A DNA stretch of 64,000 nucleotides from Hofstenia miamia. Lineage: Eukaryota > Xenacoelomorpha > Acoela. The stretch is taken from assembly GCA_004352715.1 (NCBI GenBank), contig SCFE01000050.1, forward strand, positions 1,785,837 through 1,849,836. Reading direction: 5' to 3'. Position 1 is the first letter of the stretch. Each line of letters opens with the position of its first letter. Positions 22,801 through 36,977 of the stretch are shown here, in pieces. Made by a program: the position numbers and the translations under genes. Below the pieces are notes generated by a model. That model did not search any database, was not told the origin of the DNA, and saw nothing but the letters and a program-made list of their open reading frames with translations.

Positions 22801-25800
22801 GTTTACAAGGCATTATATATTAATGTCAATTGATTGCTATTTTGCATTACTGTGATTAAACTGAACACGGAGGATTATGCAAGTTGTATGTAGTAGTGGG
22901 GATTGCATACGCCAACTGACAGCGGAATTTAGAACCTGCCTCCTATAATTATCATTGCGTCTCATTGTTATGACCTGTTATTATGTACACTTTGGGTTGA
23001 TGCTATGGATTTTATGTGCAGGCTGTACTCTACTAAATCTGGTACAAGACGCTGGACTTTAGCACTGTTTTTCAATCTGCTGGATATCGCTGCCATAAAT
23101 TCATCGATTCTATAAAAGCAATTGAATTCAACTATCAATTGCAGGAAGTTTATATAAACATTGTCAAATGAGCTGGTGGAAGAAAATGCCTTGCATCGCA
23201 AGAGAAGATATTGCTCTGACGACGATAATGATGAAGAACCCTTACCAAAACGAGTCAACTGCCTGATCAAAGTGAAGTTTTCCAAAAATAGGACTATCAC
23301 AAAATGTAGGAAATGCAAGAAACCAGTGTGTGGTCAATGTCAGGTCAAAATTTGTCTGAATTGCGTCTAGCAAAAATACTGCATTTATTATCTTAACAAC
23401 ATTTTAAATATTTGATTTGACCCTATATTAGTTTGTTCAAAATATCTTTCTTTCGTCTATATGCTTAGTTTTGATTGTTAATACACTAGTGCAAAGTGCT
23501 TCTGAAATTTGTTTTCTACGACAATTGACGTCAACAGGGTTTCTAGGTATAAATTGATGTACACTTGAGAAAAATGACTACGGGAATATTTTTTTACATA
23601 ATATAAAACTTCAACCAAAAATATGAAAAGTCATGAAAGCATAAGTGAAATATCCTACGCTAACTCTATTTACTACAAGTATATTTAGTCGAAAACGTCA
23701 ATTGACGTAATCAGGGTTTCTAGTGTTAAACAAAATTGACCTTTATTTCAATTTTGACATTTTTTACTTTTGTTCGCCCTAGTCATAAGATAACCACTTG
23801 GCAAACTCCTCTTCTTTAAATGTTACATTTTAGTAAACAGAGATTGTGTAAGCAACAGCAAGCAAGGATTATATTGTTTGCCTTCTAATTTTTGTTTTTA
23901 AAGCGTACCTAACGAAATTCAAAATCAACCTTTCAATATGCCAAAAAACTGCTCAAATACACATTCTTGTTGATGATAATTTATAATTAAAAAAGAGTAC
24001 ATCTTTTAGATGTGAATGTAAAAAGGCCTTTCAAGGAAAAGCCCCATTATCCAATACAAATCATTACAAAATATATTCACGAACTTGGAAGAGCACTTCA
24101 CTCTCAAATTCACATCTTTTATTACAAAAGAAACAGTTTTGCATTATTGTTGCATCGTGTGTGTTTCCTGCGTATCCAGAAATTCAGGAATATACATAAT
24201 GATTTGCTTGTACAAAAGTTGCATTGCAATTGAATGAGTTTTTGAAATTCCAAAAGTAAAGGCTTCCAACCACACTTTCCAAGAACTTTGATATGACTTT
24301 CATCCCTACATCCGTCGCTATTTGGAAATGCACGATCTAATATCAATCATGGAATTTCAGAAAGTATCATCGACTGTGTGTGCAGTGAAAGGTTTTGCTT
24401 TTTATGAAAGTATGAATTGATTTAGTGATTTCGGCAAAAGTTCTACCAGTTTCACGAGACTCAAGCTCCCAAAACACCGATGCAAGTTTTGCGTATGACG
24501 AAAGTAATTCACGAATAATTTCGTGTCTTACCCAAAATAGGTTTCAATGAAATAAAAAGCTCCCAAAACGACCTAATCGAATATTTGCAATGTAATCCTT
24601 GTTTTCCCAATAGTTAAGGAAGTTATTCCAATACTTGGTTTTTCGCCATTCAAATCAATATCTTTTGATTACCAAGCCTTTAATAATATTTGAATTGCAT
24701 TTAGATAAATCTGCAAAAACAGGCAATATCCTGATCCAAAATACTATTTCTATTAATATTAAACAGGATTGTGGTCAATATGATTTCTGTACGTAGACAA
24801 AAAGGGCATTAAAGCGCGCTGCGTGTCCATTGTGTAGGTAGTAACTAGCTAGGAGCTCTTCTATGATACGCGCAGCGTTACTCAATAGAATACACGGAAT
24901 GGCTTGGAATTAAATTTGGAAATTAAGCGTGCGTTTTTGTATAGCATCCTCCCTCTCTACCGAGACGATGCACAGTTGTATAATCTCGACCCGCATTTGC
25001 GGTAGCGTCTGTTCTTGCCCTTCATTTGTATTACTGTTGTTGAAAATGTGAGAAAAACTTAACAAGGAGCGGCTTTAGAATTTTGAAATAGGGAGCACAT
25101 TCCTGTTTTTGTGTTGAAAAAAAATTATAAATAAGTAATTTTAACTTTTAAATTCTAATTAGATTGTATGCATTACTAACATTAAATTTTGGGGTAAACA
25201 TCAATATGAAATGCATAGAAATGATGTTTGGCAAAATGGGAAATTTCTCAAAAGGGGTCAATGGCCCCCGGGTGCCTCCCCCCTTAAAGCCGCGCCAAAA
25301 TTTAACAGAAATTCTCTGGAATCAGTAGGAGAAAGAACACTTGATTTAATTGGTATAAAGATTTTAAAAGACATACAGAATTGCAACTACGAAGTAATAA
25401 AATTTGTATTCACTGTGATTTAAAACATAGTGAATGCAGAGAAAAAACTCCATCTCAAAAGTTGCAGAAGCCCAATACTTTCTTAATCGTTAGTATTCAA
25501 ATCATTGAACAGACCGTGAAAATTTAGAGTGGAGGCAAACTAATATACGATTTGTACAGAAAGGTTTATTGAAGGCAATAGTAGTTACTTTAAAGGGGGC
25601 GACCCCCAGGATTCCTCTCTCCTGTAGAGACGTTGTTTTAAAACTGTATTTCTGATTTGACTTTTGTGTAGTTTAGACAGAATGTAATTTTGAATATTTA
25701 CGCGAAAATAGCACTGGAGTTAGTGTTGGATGTATTTAATATTCTGATGCAGTTTTGATATATGCATGGTTTACGTTGTCTAAAAATCGAATTATCTGCG

Positions 25801-28800
25801 AATAGTTTCCGCATCGAAAGTCAACGATTGAGTTAAGAAAAGCAGTGATGTTTGCATTTCGCTCAGGGCTAGTGATAGGAAGTCAACCTGGGAATGAGAA
25901 GATTGAAGAGCGAATGAAATTAACGCGAGTGTTTTGAAGGGAATTGTTTGCTTCCACATGACTAAATCCAACTGTCGGTTGTCAATAAGTAAAACAAACA
26001 ACACGGTTTCATCTCACTATTTGACACATATACAACATTAGTCAAACATTCTTTTACAGCATACAAAATATAAGCAATTGAATCCCTAAACAATAAATTC
26101 TACATCTAGGCCAAAATTAATAGTTTTTGAAATGCATTTCGAATTAAAAAATTAAACTTTATACAAAGTCCACACACGAAAAAATGGAACGGAACACTTT
26201 AATTTTTATAAAATAACACAAAAATACTTAAAACATAATTCTAAAAAACACGGTTCTAATCCTTAAATGTTAGAATTAAGTTGTATTAGAAACTTTTAGA
26301 TGTAAATTGTTGATTTGTAAACCAAAACAGAAACAATGAAAGCACTGTAGGTCGAAAAAGAATCCCCACACCCACAGTTAAAGAAACTTGATTTAGTTCT
26401 TTAGGAACAAATTCATCTCACATTGCTTAAAAGAAGCAACTTCCAACAGAAAACTTCGCATAATTCGCAAAATGTGAAGCCTCGGCTTTCGGTTACGCTC
26501 AAACAAAAGTCCCCTTCTATTTTTTCGGAAATGAAAAGACGATACATTGAAGCAATTGCCTAAGGTATTTTTCAATGATTAATGTACCATGGAACAGAAT
26601 CTTCGCAAGAGACAGTCCGTAAGGAGGTCTTGGCAAACAATAGTATCATCTTAATCATTTCTACCTTTCCAAAACTGCACGATCCTGTCATTACACTATT
26701 ATCATAACAAAATGTGAAGGATGATTAAGTCTTGAGAAACTTAGAAGAATTATTATTTTGCACTTATATTTTTATGTATTTTCAACAAGTGTATGTTACG
26801 CAGTCCATAATGAAAGTCACGTTGCGAGAAAATATTTCTGAAGATTGAAAACCTTTGGTAAATTTTCTTACGAAAACCTTTCAGTCATTCCTCTTATAAG
26901 TGACAAATAGTAGGCGTTTCACAACGGCAATGAACCAAGTGAAGTCAAGGTTAGATTAAAAGCTTCAATTGAAAATCACACCTTCTAAACTTCAAGGTAA
27001 ATTTTCAATTTCGTAAATAACTCAGCAGAAATTTAATGGCATTAAGATGTTTTGCACGCTCAAGACGTTAGAACAATTGCGAAAAATTGTCAAAGCCAAG
27101 AACGTGGATCATGTATTGAAAAAGAGCACTTTTTCTGGATAAAAGTAATTGGTAATACATGCACCGATGATCAGGATTGAAATGTTTTAAACAGCATTTG
27201 TTTAAAATTTCTTTCAAACAATGCTTAAAACTGTTTTTTGCAATGCTTTTTACTTGTTGTTTTCAAATTCATGCAGAATTGTATGGAAAGATTGGAAAAT
27301 AATTTTTGGGTTTCGTCCATTCTTATTTTCATAATAGATTTTCTACCAAAAAACCCGCAAAACTTTCGTTTTGTTTTCATGTATCATACGAAAAATTACT
27401 GTTGATAAATTTATCATCATTTAATGTTTGCTACTATATGTGTTTTCAGCAAAATTTTAGTATCTTGAGGTAAATCTGTCTAAGAGCAAAAAAACATTTT
27501 TTTAAACGTTTAAAACGTTTTTTTTTAAAAAAATACACTCTTGCAAATCGTACTGGTGATTGAAATTCTACTGATCTTTTTACAATCTGAAATTGCTAAT
27601 AATCTTTGCTAATATCACTACCATGAAATCTACAATGTTGAACTTATTAAATCTGTCAGNTTTAAACAGCATTTGTTTAAAATTTCTTTCAAACAATGCT
27701 TAAAACTGTTTTTTGCAATGCTTTTTACTTGTTGTTTTCAAATTCATGCAGAATTGTATGGAAAGATTGGAAAATAATTTTTGGGTTTCGTCCATTCTTA
27801 TTTTCATAATAGATTTTCTACCAAAAAACCCGCAAAACTTTCGTTTTGTTTTCATGTATCATACGAAAAATTACTGTTGATAAATTTATCATCATTTAAT
27901 GTTTGCTACTATATGTGTTTTCAGCAAAATTTTAGTATCTTGAGGTAAATCTGTCTAAGAGCAAAAAAACATTTTTTTAAACGTTTAAAACGTTTTTTTT
28001 TAAAAAAATACACTCTTGCAAATCGTACTGGTGATTGAAATTCTACTGATCTTTTTACAATCTGAAATTGCTAATAATCTTTGCTAATATCACTACCATG
28101 AAATCTACAATGTTGAACTTATTAAATTTGTCAGTTGTCAGAAATTATGCAAGATAACACATTATTTTCATTAAACATGTAATCCCAATATAAATTTTAC
28201 CCTAAATGTTGTAAGACAATGTTCAGGTCAATCATGGTCTATTTTAAGTAAAGACTGGGTCAATACATTCATAACTGTTTCCTGAAACTTATAAACGAAT
28301 AAAATTCAACAGCACAAGACTTGGTGGAGATCGTTCATATCAGTGTAGTTACTGGGTCGAATTCGAAAATGGTTGCGTTATTGGTCGGGGTCATGGGTGA
28401 AATTTTCTACCCGATTCCTACTGATTCAAATTTAATGATAGATTTATATACTAAACCCAAAAAGCTATTTTCAGCTAGCAATTCAATTAGTGGATCATGT
28501 CTTATCAAACATATTGACCCACAGGCGCATATTGACGTAACAGGCACATAATTTACTCACAATGTGTCAAAGCACCCAGCATTTGACGGAGCTCGACCTA
28601 CAATTTTTTTTACTACAATTTAATGTTGTAACAATGTATTGATATGTATAATCAATGAAAAGTTTTTAATCAAGCAAAATTGTGAATATAAAACCTAAAG
28701 TTATTAATTTAAAAAATTCTGGAAATTCGGCTTCTTAAGTAAATTTCTATGATTCGTTAACTTTCAAAATTCTGACGGATTTAGTCAAAAAGTTTTGACC

Positions 28801-31800
28801 TGCGGGTTGCGTTGTATTGACTCGTTGCTATCCTTATTTCGTACCGTTATATTCAAATATACGAAAAGCTTCTTAGCATTATATCGAAAGTTTCTTACGA
28901 ATCAAATACGAAATTTTTTTAAAATCGATCAATTTAAGTGTGCAGGAGAAAGAGATACCTGAATTCCATTTGGATAATTCGCTTGTCTATTGAAAACATT
29001 CCCCTGCAATACGTGCCAAAGCCTATACTCTTGTTAAAATTTCAATGGTCTAAATACCATTGCAGTAGAAAAACAAGCATGACTTTGAAGTACTATAAAC
29101 GTCACTTACAAAGGCTGGGATAATGCTTGGATAATTTCCAAAACGACAGTGACATCAATGCACAGGAAGTCTACGGCTTTGTAAGCCTAAACCATTAATA
29201 ACGTATTGATGCAAATGTAAGATTAAAATAATGCAAACTTTGAAGTGAAATCGTCCAAATTAATAGAAGAATCGACACAACAGACGAATTGAACATTTGT
29301 CGACATTGAGCAATAGGATTTTGCAAGTTTTTTGAAGAAATATACTTTCGATGCCAATTTAATTGTGGCTCACATAAATGTTGAAAATACAATAAAATTA
29401 ATATATCTTCGTGAAATTAGGCTCAAAAATAAGAAGAAAACGGCAGTTGACATTGCCAATATACAGTTGTTGTTTTGAAAAGATGTATAAGAATCGATCG
29501 GTAATCATAATCATTAAACAATGACACTAAGCAATATCACGTCTCGATCATAATCATAAAAACTATACTAAATCGATTTATATACGAATAAACTTTAGTG
29601 ACATGTGTAGTGACCCTGCAAAAACAAGCTTTAGCGGGTCTGCAAGTAAGCCCAACGTCAGAAAGAATAACAGCAGCAAGCTGTGTAATCTGATACTGAT
29701 AGGATGATTAACGAAGTTCTATGTTTCGATCAAGAGAGCATTTCTTCATTTTCATGCAAAAATGAGTAGCTTTACTCTGTTTTGTTTAGTTGCTATGAAA
29801 TGTTATCAAATGTGAAAATGATTAGCTAAGTAGATATTTATAAAAGTAAAGTCCCAATAGAAAAGATAAACTACTTTAATTCAATAATAATGGATATACG
29901 TATCTTGCGCTTTATTTTTACATAAAGCTGGCGATATATACATCTGTGTGAGATATAGAATATATGCACTAAAAATTGAACACTTCAACAAATTTTAAGT
30001 TTTTTCTATGAAACCGCGAGTATTTTATTAGTTAAAATTACTTATTGTCGGTGCGCAAGAGGGCTGTAAAGCAAACGTAAAAATTAATAAAAATATTCTG
30101 TATGCAACCTTGCTGATGTTAAGGAATACCTTGACACTAAACAGTAAGGTTTGTGACAAATTTAAGAGAAGTAAATGTACACTAAACTAATGTAAAAAAT
30201 TCCAGATTCCTATTAAATACGTTATCGGATAAATTGATAATCACATGTCCTATACCTGCCAAAACGTCAAAGAAAGCAAATAAATACAAACGTCTTGAAC
30301 TTATATATAAATAACAATGCGCAACTATAATTGGAACTGACAATATACATATACTTCATACAGGTTCGCGCGTACGCCAATATTTGTAAGATTTTGTAGG
30401 AGAAAAATTTATATAAATTTCGAAAATTTTCTACATGTCAGGATAAAAAATGAACACTTCCTAAACCAAAATGTTCATGCAAGAGCAGGTGTCGCATTAG
30501 GGAGAGGCAAATGGGTTACAAGTGCATCATCTGAAAATTTACAGTGAATGATACATAAACTTTTCTAATTATACATTTAGAGGGTTACATTTTATAATAT
30601 AATTTTGACCTTGATTGGTTTTTGCTTAAATTATCATTTCCTTTTTAAATATTCACAACACAAAACAGAAAGTTGCCCCTCCCCCTCAGGTTTAAAAAAC
30701 CCTAAAGCCGCTCGTGTGGAAAAGACTTTGACATTTCCGTAAATATGTAGTTTATAGAACCTTGTATTTATGATTAAATTTTCAAAGAAAATTTCATATG
30801 CAATAGATAATTTAAGGAATTTTTTTATAAATGCACGTCAAGCATTTAAATTATTGCAGAGCCAAATATGCTTCGTAGTAGTATACGCAGAAAAGCTACA
30901 ATAAAAGTCAGCTTTCTGAAGATTTAGAATGTATTATAAAAGGACACAAGATTTTTTTAGGAAAATGAAGCCATTTCATCTGTCATTCTTTTGCCCTATT
31001 TGCAGTACAAACCACTGTCAAAAAGATATTTAAGAAATTTTATTAGATGCATGTTGTAGCAATGTATGTAGAAAATTACACATCGCGGATTATATGTTCT
31101 GTAAATATATTGAGACAGGAGTGTACACAGAGCGAGATATAATGTAGAACAGAGTGCAGATAGGGGTGACTATAATAAAACTGCAGACTTAATGCAACTC
31201 CGACTCTGTTTCGTTAAGCGGTTGAATTCAAAGTGCTTGTAAGAAAGGTTTACCCACCAATGAAATGAAAATGCTTTAATGGGTTTTTAATAAGGCTTAA
31301 TTAAAATAGACAATACGCTTTAAATGGAAGAAATGAATTGTGAAATGAAAGAGTACATGCAGTAAAATTGATATATTTGCTTCATTCGATCAATTGTGAA
31401 AACAAAACAAGTTATGGAGTTAGTATCACAAATCATTGTTTGAAAAAACCAAACGAAAGGTATCCTTTTTTAAAGGAAACATCTTGATTCTCTTGAAAAC
31501 AATTTCCTATTTGACATTTTAGTAGGAGCTAAAAGTGAAAAAAAACTATTGGGCACAATGAAAATTATATTTTTAAGCAGTATTAAAAAACGATATACTT
31601 TTAATTAAAGTTTGATATTGAGATTTTTTCAGTTTCAGCTAAAAGCTTCCATTTGATAACCTTTAGAATAATGCCCATTTTCCGCTTTATACGATAAATT
31701 AATACAAGTCATTGCATTAAACGAAAAACTGGAAAAATGGCGTAAAATTCGTTAAAAATCGAAAAATTGAATTTTCATCAAAAATAATAACACAAATCGT

Positions 31801-34800
31801 TAATTTGTAAATCTCGTGTATGTCGTAGATTTAGAATTGTGAAAATAAAAATAAAACGCTAAAGAAATTAAAATATCAACAGTACAAACCTTGCAAAATA
31901 CACTACATGTAAAAATCATTTAAAACAGTTTATATATTTTATCCACATGTAGGTTTTCAAACATATATTCGACAAAACGCAAATTAACATCATATCAAAT
32001 TAATAGTTTAGTATTTAACTATAAAGATGCCGCAATGTCACTCAGTCGTAACTATGTTTCAATAATTAAAAAAATTAAATTAAAAGAATACCCATGATAA
32101 CTACGAACGACACGCATTGCAATATTGGGTTCGTTACGCACATTCTCAGGTGACGATCCAGTCGATAGTCTCCGACGATGTTTCCTAAATTTCCGGAGAC
32201 CTGGCGTTGGACCATCAGCCTCGAAATCATCCAACTCAGATTCACAGTCTTCCTCCACTATGCTCTCGCATAAGCGCGGTTCACTCATTCGTCCGCGTCC
32301 CACCTTTTTTAAAACACTGTCCGGAACAATCAACATTTTGGGGATATCTAAAAAAACTTCTACATTGGATAGACATGTAAATAAGGGAGGTTATTTTCTT
32401 ATAAAGGAACAAATCGATTAAAATTAATGAATTTACAGACGGATTTAAAGCATGAAAGACTACATATATCCCCATGCAAAACAGTGGCTTCATTAAATTG
32501 AATTTCCGAAGGAAACAAGCGTTCAAAACAATATGTTAGCTAGCGCAAATAATACAAAACGAATTACAAATTACGATATTTATGACGCACAACCAATAAC
32601 ACGTCATAGTCACGAAGCAAAGTTATGTTCTTAGATTAACGTTTGAGTTATAACGTAATAGTTAGAAAACTTAGTTGACAATAACTTCTTGAAGTTAATT
32701 TTGAAAGTGAGTTTTTCACTCAGCTGTTCGAAATTCACAAAGAAATGAACAAACGACTAGAAAGCTAGCTAACATCAATAAAGATTGAAAAGTCAGTTAC
32801 ATTAACAGTTGATTTATTTACCATAAAATGGAATAGCGAAGGACCTATTTTGAACGCGATATAATAACCATGCCTTAATAAATTTTCCAATACTCAAATA
32901 ACCAGTGTACACGTAAATGAGCATGGCTTTTAATGTTATCCACTTATTTCGACACTCATTTAGCAATAGAAAATGTATTAGTAAAGTAACACAATTTCGT
33001 AGTAAAAGCACATTTGTGACGTTTGGGCCTGGGGAGAGTTCATTAAAAAGATGACAACCAAATCATTTTACATCGGTATGTTAATATATCTTGAACATTT
33101 CAAATCATTTTATGCATTAAAACGATTTGTAGTTAAGAAAAAGTTTATTTCAGTGAACTGCGGGAGTTGAGGTTAGTTCAAAATAAATCGTAAAAAGAAT
33201 GCGATTTAATGATTTATAAATAACACGAGCATGTGGAATCAAAGTACAGATGTGCGTACAAATCCTACGCACATCACGTGTATGCGTTTTACTCAATGTT
33301 TTTCTATTGAACCATCCAATAAGAGTGTTCGTCATTTAATGCTTCATCGACTAAGCAATCCTTAAAAATGCAAAAAGCTGGACGTTTTGAAAATCACAAA
33401 ACTCATTATAGTCTAAATACATTTAAAAAATGAATTTTCCAGCCTGGTTGTTGCATTGATTAATCATGATAGAATCGGTATGATCGATGTCCGCTTAATT
33501 AAGCATAAGTTCAATGAAAAAGTCAAAAACTAAAATCCTTCATCATTTTAATAAAATTATTAAATTAATCCGACTTCGACTTGTACATGAAATTTGTGAA
33601 ATATAGAAATTTTACTATTGATAAACTACAATTTGAAGTAAAAATTATGTCGAACTTAATATTTCTCAAATATGAAAGGAGCTCATGATGTAATTTGGAT
33701 GCCATTACAAAGAAATTCACGCTCCTTTGGGATTGGTTAAAACAACTTTTGAAAATGAATGTTTACTTTGATAAAAATGCATTAGAGTATACAATAAGAT
33801 AAAACAAAATTCATTGTTACAAAAATTACAAAAACATGATGGCATTAAAAATTGAAGGCAATAGTTTTAAACGATTAAGCTGGAAAATTAGAGTGTATTT
33901 TGAAATACATTTACCAAAATAATATTGAATATCATGATCATTATATCAGACGACCTTATGCTCCTCAACCGAATAAGTTTTTTTCGCTTTTAAAAGGAGG
34001 ACGTTGAAAAGGAATTGTAAAGTGTATTTGTTTATGGGTGGGTAATAATATAAATATTAGGTTTTTCTGAAAGTTCTTAGCGTTACTTACTTGAAATACA
34101 ATAATAAACTTAAAGTGCTTCTATTTTAAATTTCAATTTTTGCTATATAACTACTAAACAAAAATAAATAATATTCATATTTTAGATATTCGGTTTTCAA
34201 GAATTATATAGAAGAATCAACAGTTAAATGGTGTCTTGATCGATTTATGACCGGACACTTTGATTTGGAACATGAGCATCGAAGTGAAAGACCTTCAAAT
34301 TGGATAATGATTATTTGGCAGCAAAAAAATAAGAAACTAGAATCAGAACTTGCAGAAGAGTTGGACATGTAAAAAAGTAGAGTTCACGATTGCTTAATAT
34401 CACTAGGATACACTTCTCACTATTAAAAACTCTTAACCGAAGATAAAAAATGGAGTTTATGAAATGCGAAAAAATCCTGGTATTTGCCTGATGAGTCTCC
34501 AAAAAAGCAACCAAAACATAATCATTTCAAAAACGCTATGCTTGTGTTTGGCGGGAATATAAAGATATTATTTCCTTAACAATTAAACAATTAATTCGGA
34601 TTTATGCTGTCCATAACTGTCAAATTTGACCTGAGCTTGTAAAGCAAACACAAAGAAAGTCATTAAACAAAATAATCCCAGATCACATGTGTCAAACCAC
34701 CCGAACAAATCTGCCTGAGCTCCGCTCCTTCACTCACCATATATTCATCTGATATTGCTCCATCTGACAACCAATTATGCTGTATTTTACAGAATTCATT

Positions 34801-36939
34801 GCAACGAAAATGCTTCATTGATTTAAGGATCGTTTAAAGGCATGTAAAAAATGTTCTTCTTCAAAGACACTAAAATTTTATGTTGATCGTATTAAAACAT
34901 CATATTTATCACTGTATTGCAGGTAAAACACGCGAAGAACTTTTGGGACAACCTAACACTTACATTCTCGTCTTGTTGCATTACCCATTCCTTTATCAAT
35001 AATTATACAAAACCGTTTACATTGATTATTTTGTTACAGGCAAGGAAACATGGTAGAAACGAGTAGTTCTACGATCTACCTACAAAAACTATAACGCATG
35101 AACTAGAAAAATTTCCAACATTTAAATTGTGTAAAGTATAGCACGAACTTGGTAAAAATAATTCCCAGTCTAGTCACTTCCTACGTAAACTTGAGCGAAA
35201 AACTGCGTTGATAAAAAACATCAACAAAATGCTTTTCAATTTCCTAAAGTACTTATAGTGCGTCATACTTTTTATAAATAAATTGCAGCAATTTTGACGT
35301 TTTATTAAAAAAAATACGTCACTGGGAGAAATACCGACAGCAGCGTGTCATGTTCAATTAGCAGCTGTTTAAATCGAATCCAGGCAATCACTTCAACAAT
35401 TCTCGGCTAGTTGTCAATGACTGACGACATATCACAAAGTAACTTTTTGTTTAACATCAAGGTTCAAAAGGCAATCGGCCTATAGATAATCTGCGATAAG
35501 ATTTTTTAAATCTGTTGTTTTATATATAATATCTGATATAACCTAACTTAGACTACATATCGATCCATAATCTCTACCATAAAAACTCGTGTAGTTTATG
35601 CGGATTTACCCATTCTATTTGTTTTCAATATCCAGGAGTACTATTTGCATATTCGTCACTATGAGACTGCTGCATCGCAAACTTCAAGTTTGAAGTGGAT
35701 ATGAGTAGTATAACCTATTAACAGACAAATAATCAAATGTGAAATTCCACAAGCTTGAAAAACACGTAAAGGTGCTAATACGAAAAGCGAAATTAAGTCG
35801 GACGGAAAATTAATACTTTGACGGCTACTCAAAAACTTTTAGGAGTAAAAGTGAACAAACTAGATTATTTGAAAGTAGGAGCGTTGCTAGTTTATTGATT
35901 TTAGAAAATTTGGGGATTTCAAAGTCAATAGCATTTTTAGTTTGGCGTCCCTATGTCGTACAGACCGGATACAAAATCGAAAAAACCAAAATTTTGTTCA
36001 AATAGGAATTCTATCTAAATCATTTTGTTTAAGAACTTGAAACGGAAAAAATAATCTTATGTATATACTCTATGATAACACGAAAGTTATTTATACTTAA
36101 TAAAAGAAGCTGACTATTATGATTCCACATATGTGCAGGAACACTATGTCGAACGAAAAAAGTTGGATGGAAAATTATTTTTTCCCCAGGTTTAATTACT
36201 CCATGTGACTTTTGACTAGCCCTCTTGTATCAAAATATAAAATTTTCTAAGAACTTTTCATGGATTGTAAATCGCCATTAAGACCCAATTTCCGGCCGAC
36301 ATAAATTCTAAAATATTGAAGAAATCATTTATTTGAAAATAGATTCTAGGTTATATTTACAATAAATATTTTTAATCATTAACACAGTCATAGTGAAACC
36401 ACAATATATAAATTTAACAATTGAAGCATTCTTCTGCTAGCATCAGACACAATCCACAATGGTTCTCATCAATTATAATATTTTGGTGTTCACAAGCCCA
36501 TTTATTTTACTTTGTTAGGCTTTGGAGACAAATCCTGCCTTCTTAATAGATCGTTATTTGATGATGAAGTAGAGGCGCAGGACGCTTTCTGATAAATTTT
36601 GTTGATAGTGAAGCTCCTACGAATTTTTCCAAGTGTTTCTGTCGAATATTTTTTTTTTCCTATATTCCTCATATTTTGCATTAGATTTCAATCATGCGAA
36701 TTTATTTCTCAACTCATCGTTGCTCCTATATTTCTGCATCCTTGGGTCATAATGGTTTCCAGGAGTAGGATTGGTAGCCGTCTGTTTAATTTAATANNNN
36801 NNNNNNNNNNNNNNNNNNNNNNNNNNNNNNNNNNNNNNNNNNNNNNNNNNNNNNNATTTATTTCTCAACTCATCGTTGCTCCTATATTTCTGCATCCTTT
36901 GGTTCATATAGTTTGCAAGAGTCAGAATTGGTAGCCGTC

Positions 36940-36977
<38 letters not shown>

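Larger units (their letters stand above)
20083..23370 (+). pseudogene. piggyBac transposase 3, split by a hAT-like insertion and frameshifts
   Basis: The N-terminal part is open for 162 codons (20083-20571). It has an acidic start (residues 1-45), a GRDGTKWR motif and an [15 protein letters not shown] block typical of the domain before the catalytic core. The core follows in broken frames: LTIDEKLF with the first catalytic Asp near 20720-20745, and a [12 protein letters not shown] block near 20975-21015. The KCGVDA block near 21200 is cut after the codons for the third Asp region by the inserted element. The reading resumes at 22997 with VDAMDFMCR and runs to a C-terminal cross-brace ([17 protein letters not shown]) ending at 23368-23370. 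It is non-functional. Confidence 0.88.
19243..23725 (+). mobile_element. piggyBac element 3, complete boundaries, interrupted by a hAT-like insertion
   Basis: TTAA lies at 19239-19242 and 23726-23729. The ends are CACTGGAAACCCTGAT on the left and, inverted, CACTAGAAACCCTGAT on the right. Subterminal palindromes ACGTCAATTGACGT occur at 19285-19298 and 23695-23708, and a partial third copy with the CAGGGTTTCTAG block lies near 23518-23545. Removing the 1.8-kb insertion leaves about 2.7 kb, a normal length for a full piggyBac. A long AT dinucleotide run (about 19787-19842) sits between the left end and the transposase. Confidence 0.9.

Noticed and set aside
27186-28134. Recent tandem duplication as a biological event
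   Set aside because: The copies meet at a single N and are practically identical, which fits an assembly join better.
36599-36934. 111-codon plus-strand open frame
   Set aside because: It runs through 59 Ns and is made of the repeat copies on both sides of the gap; the translation is meaningless.
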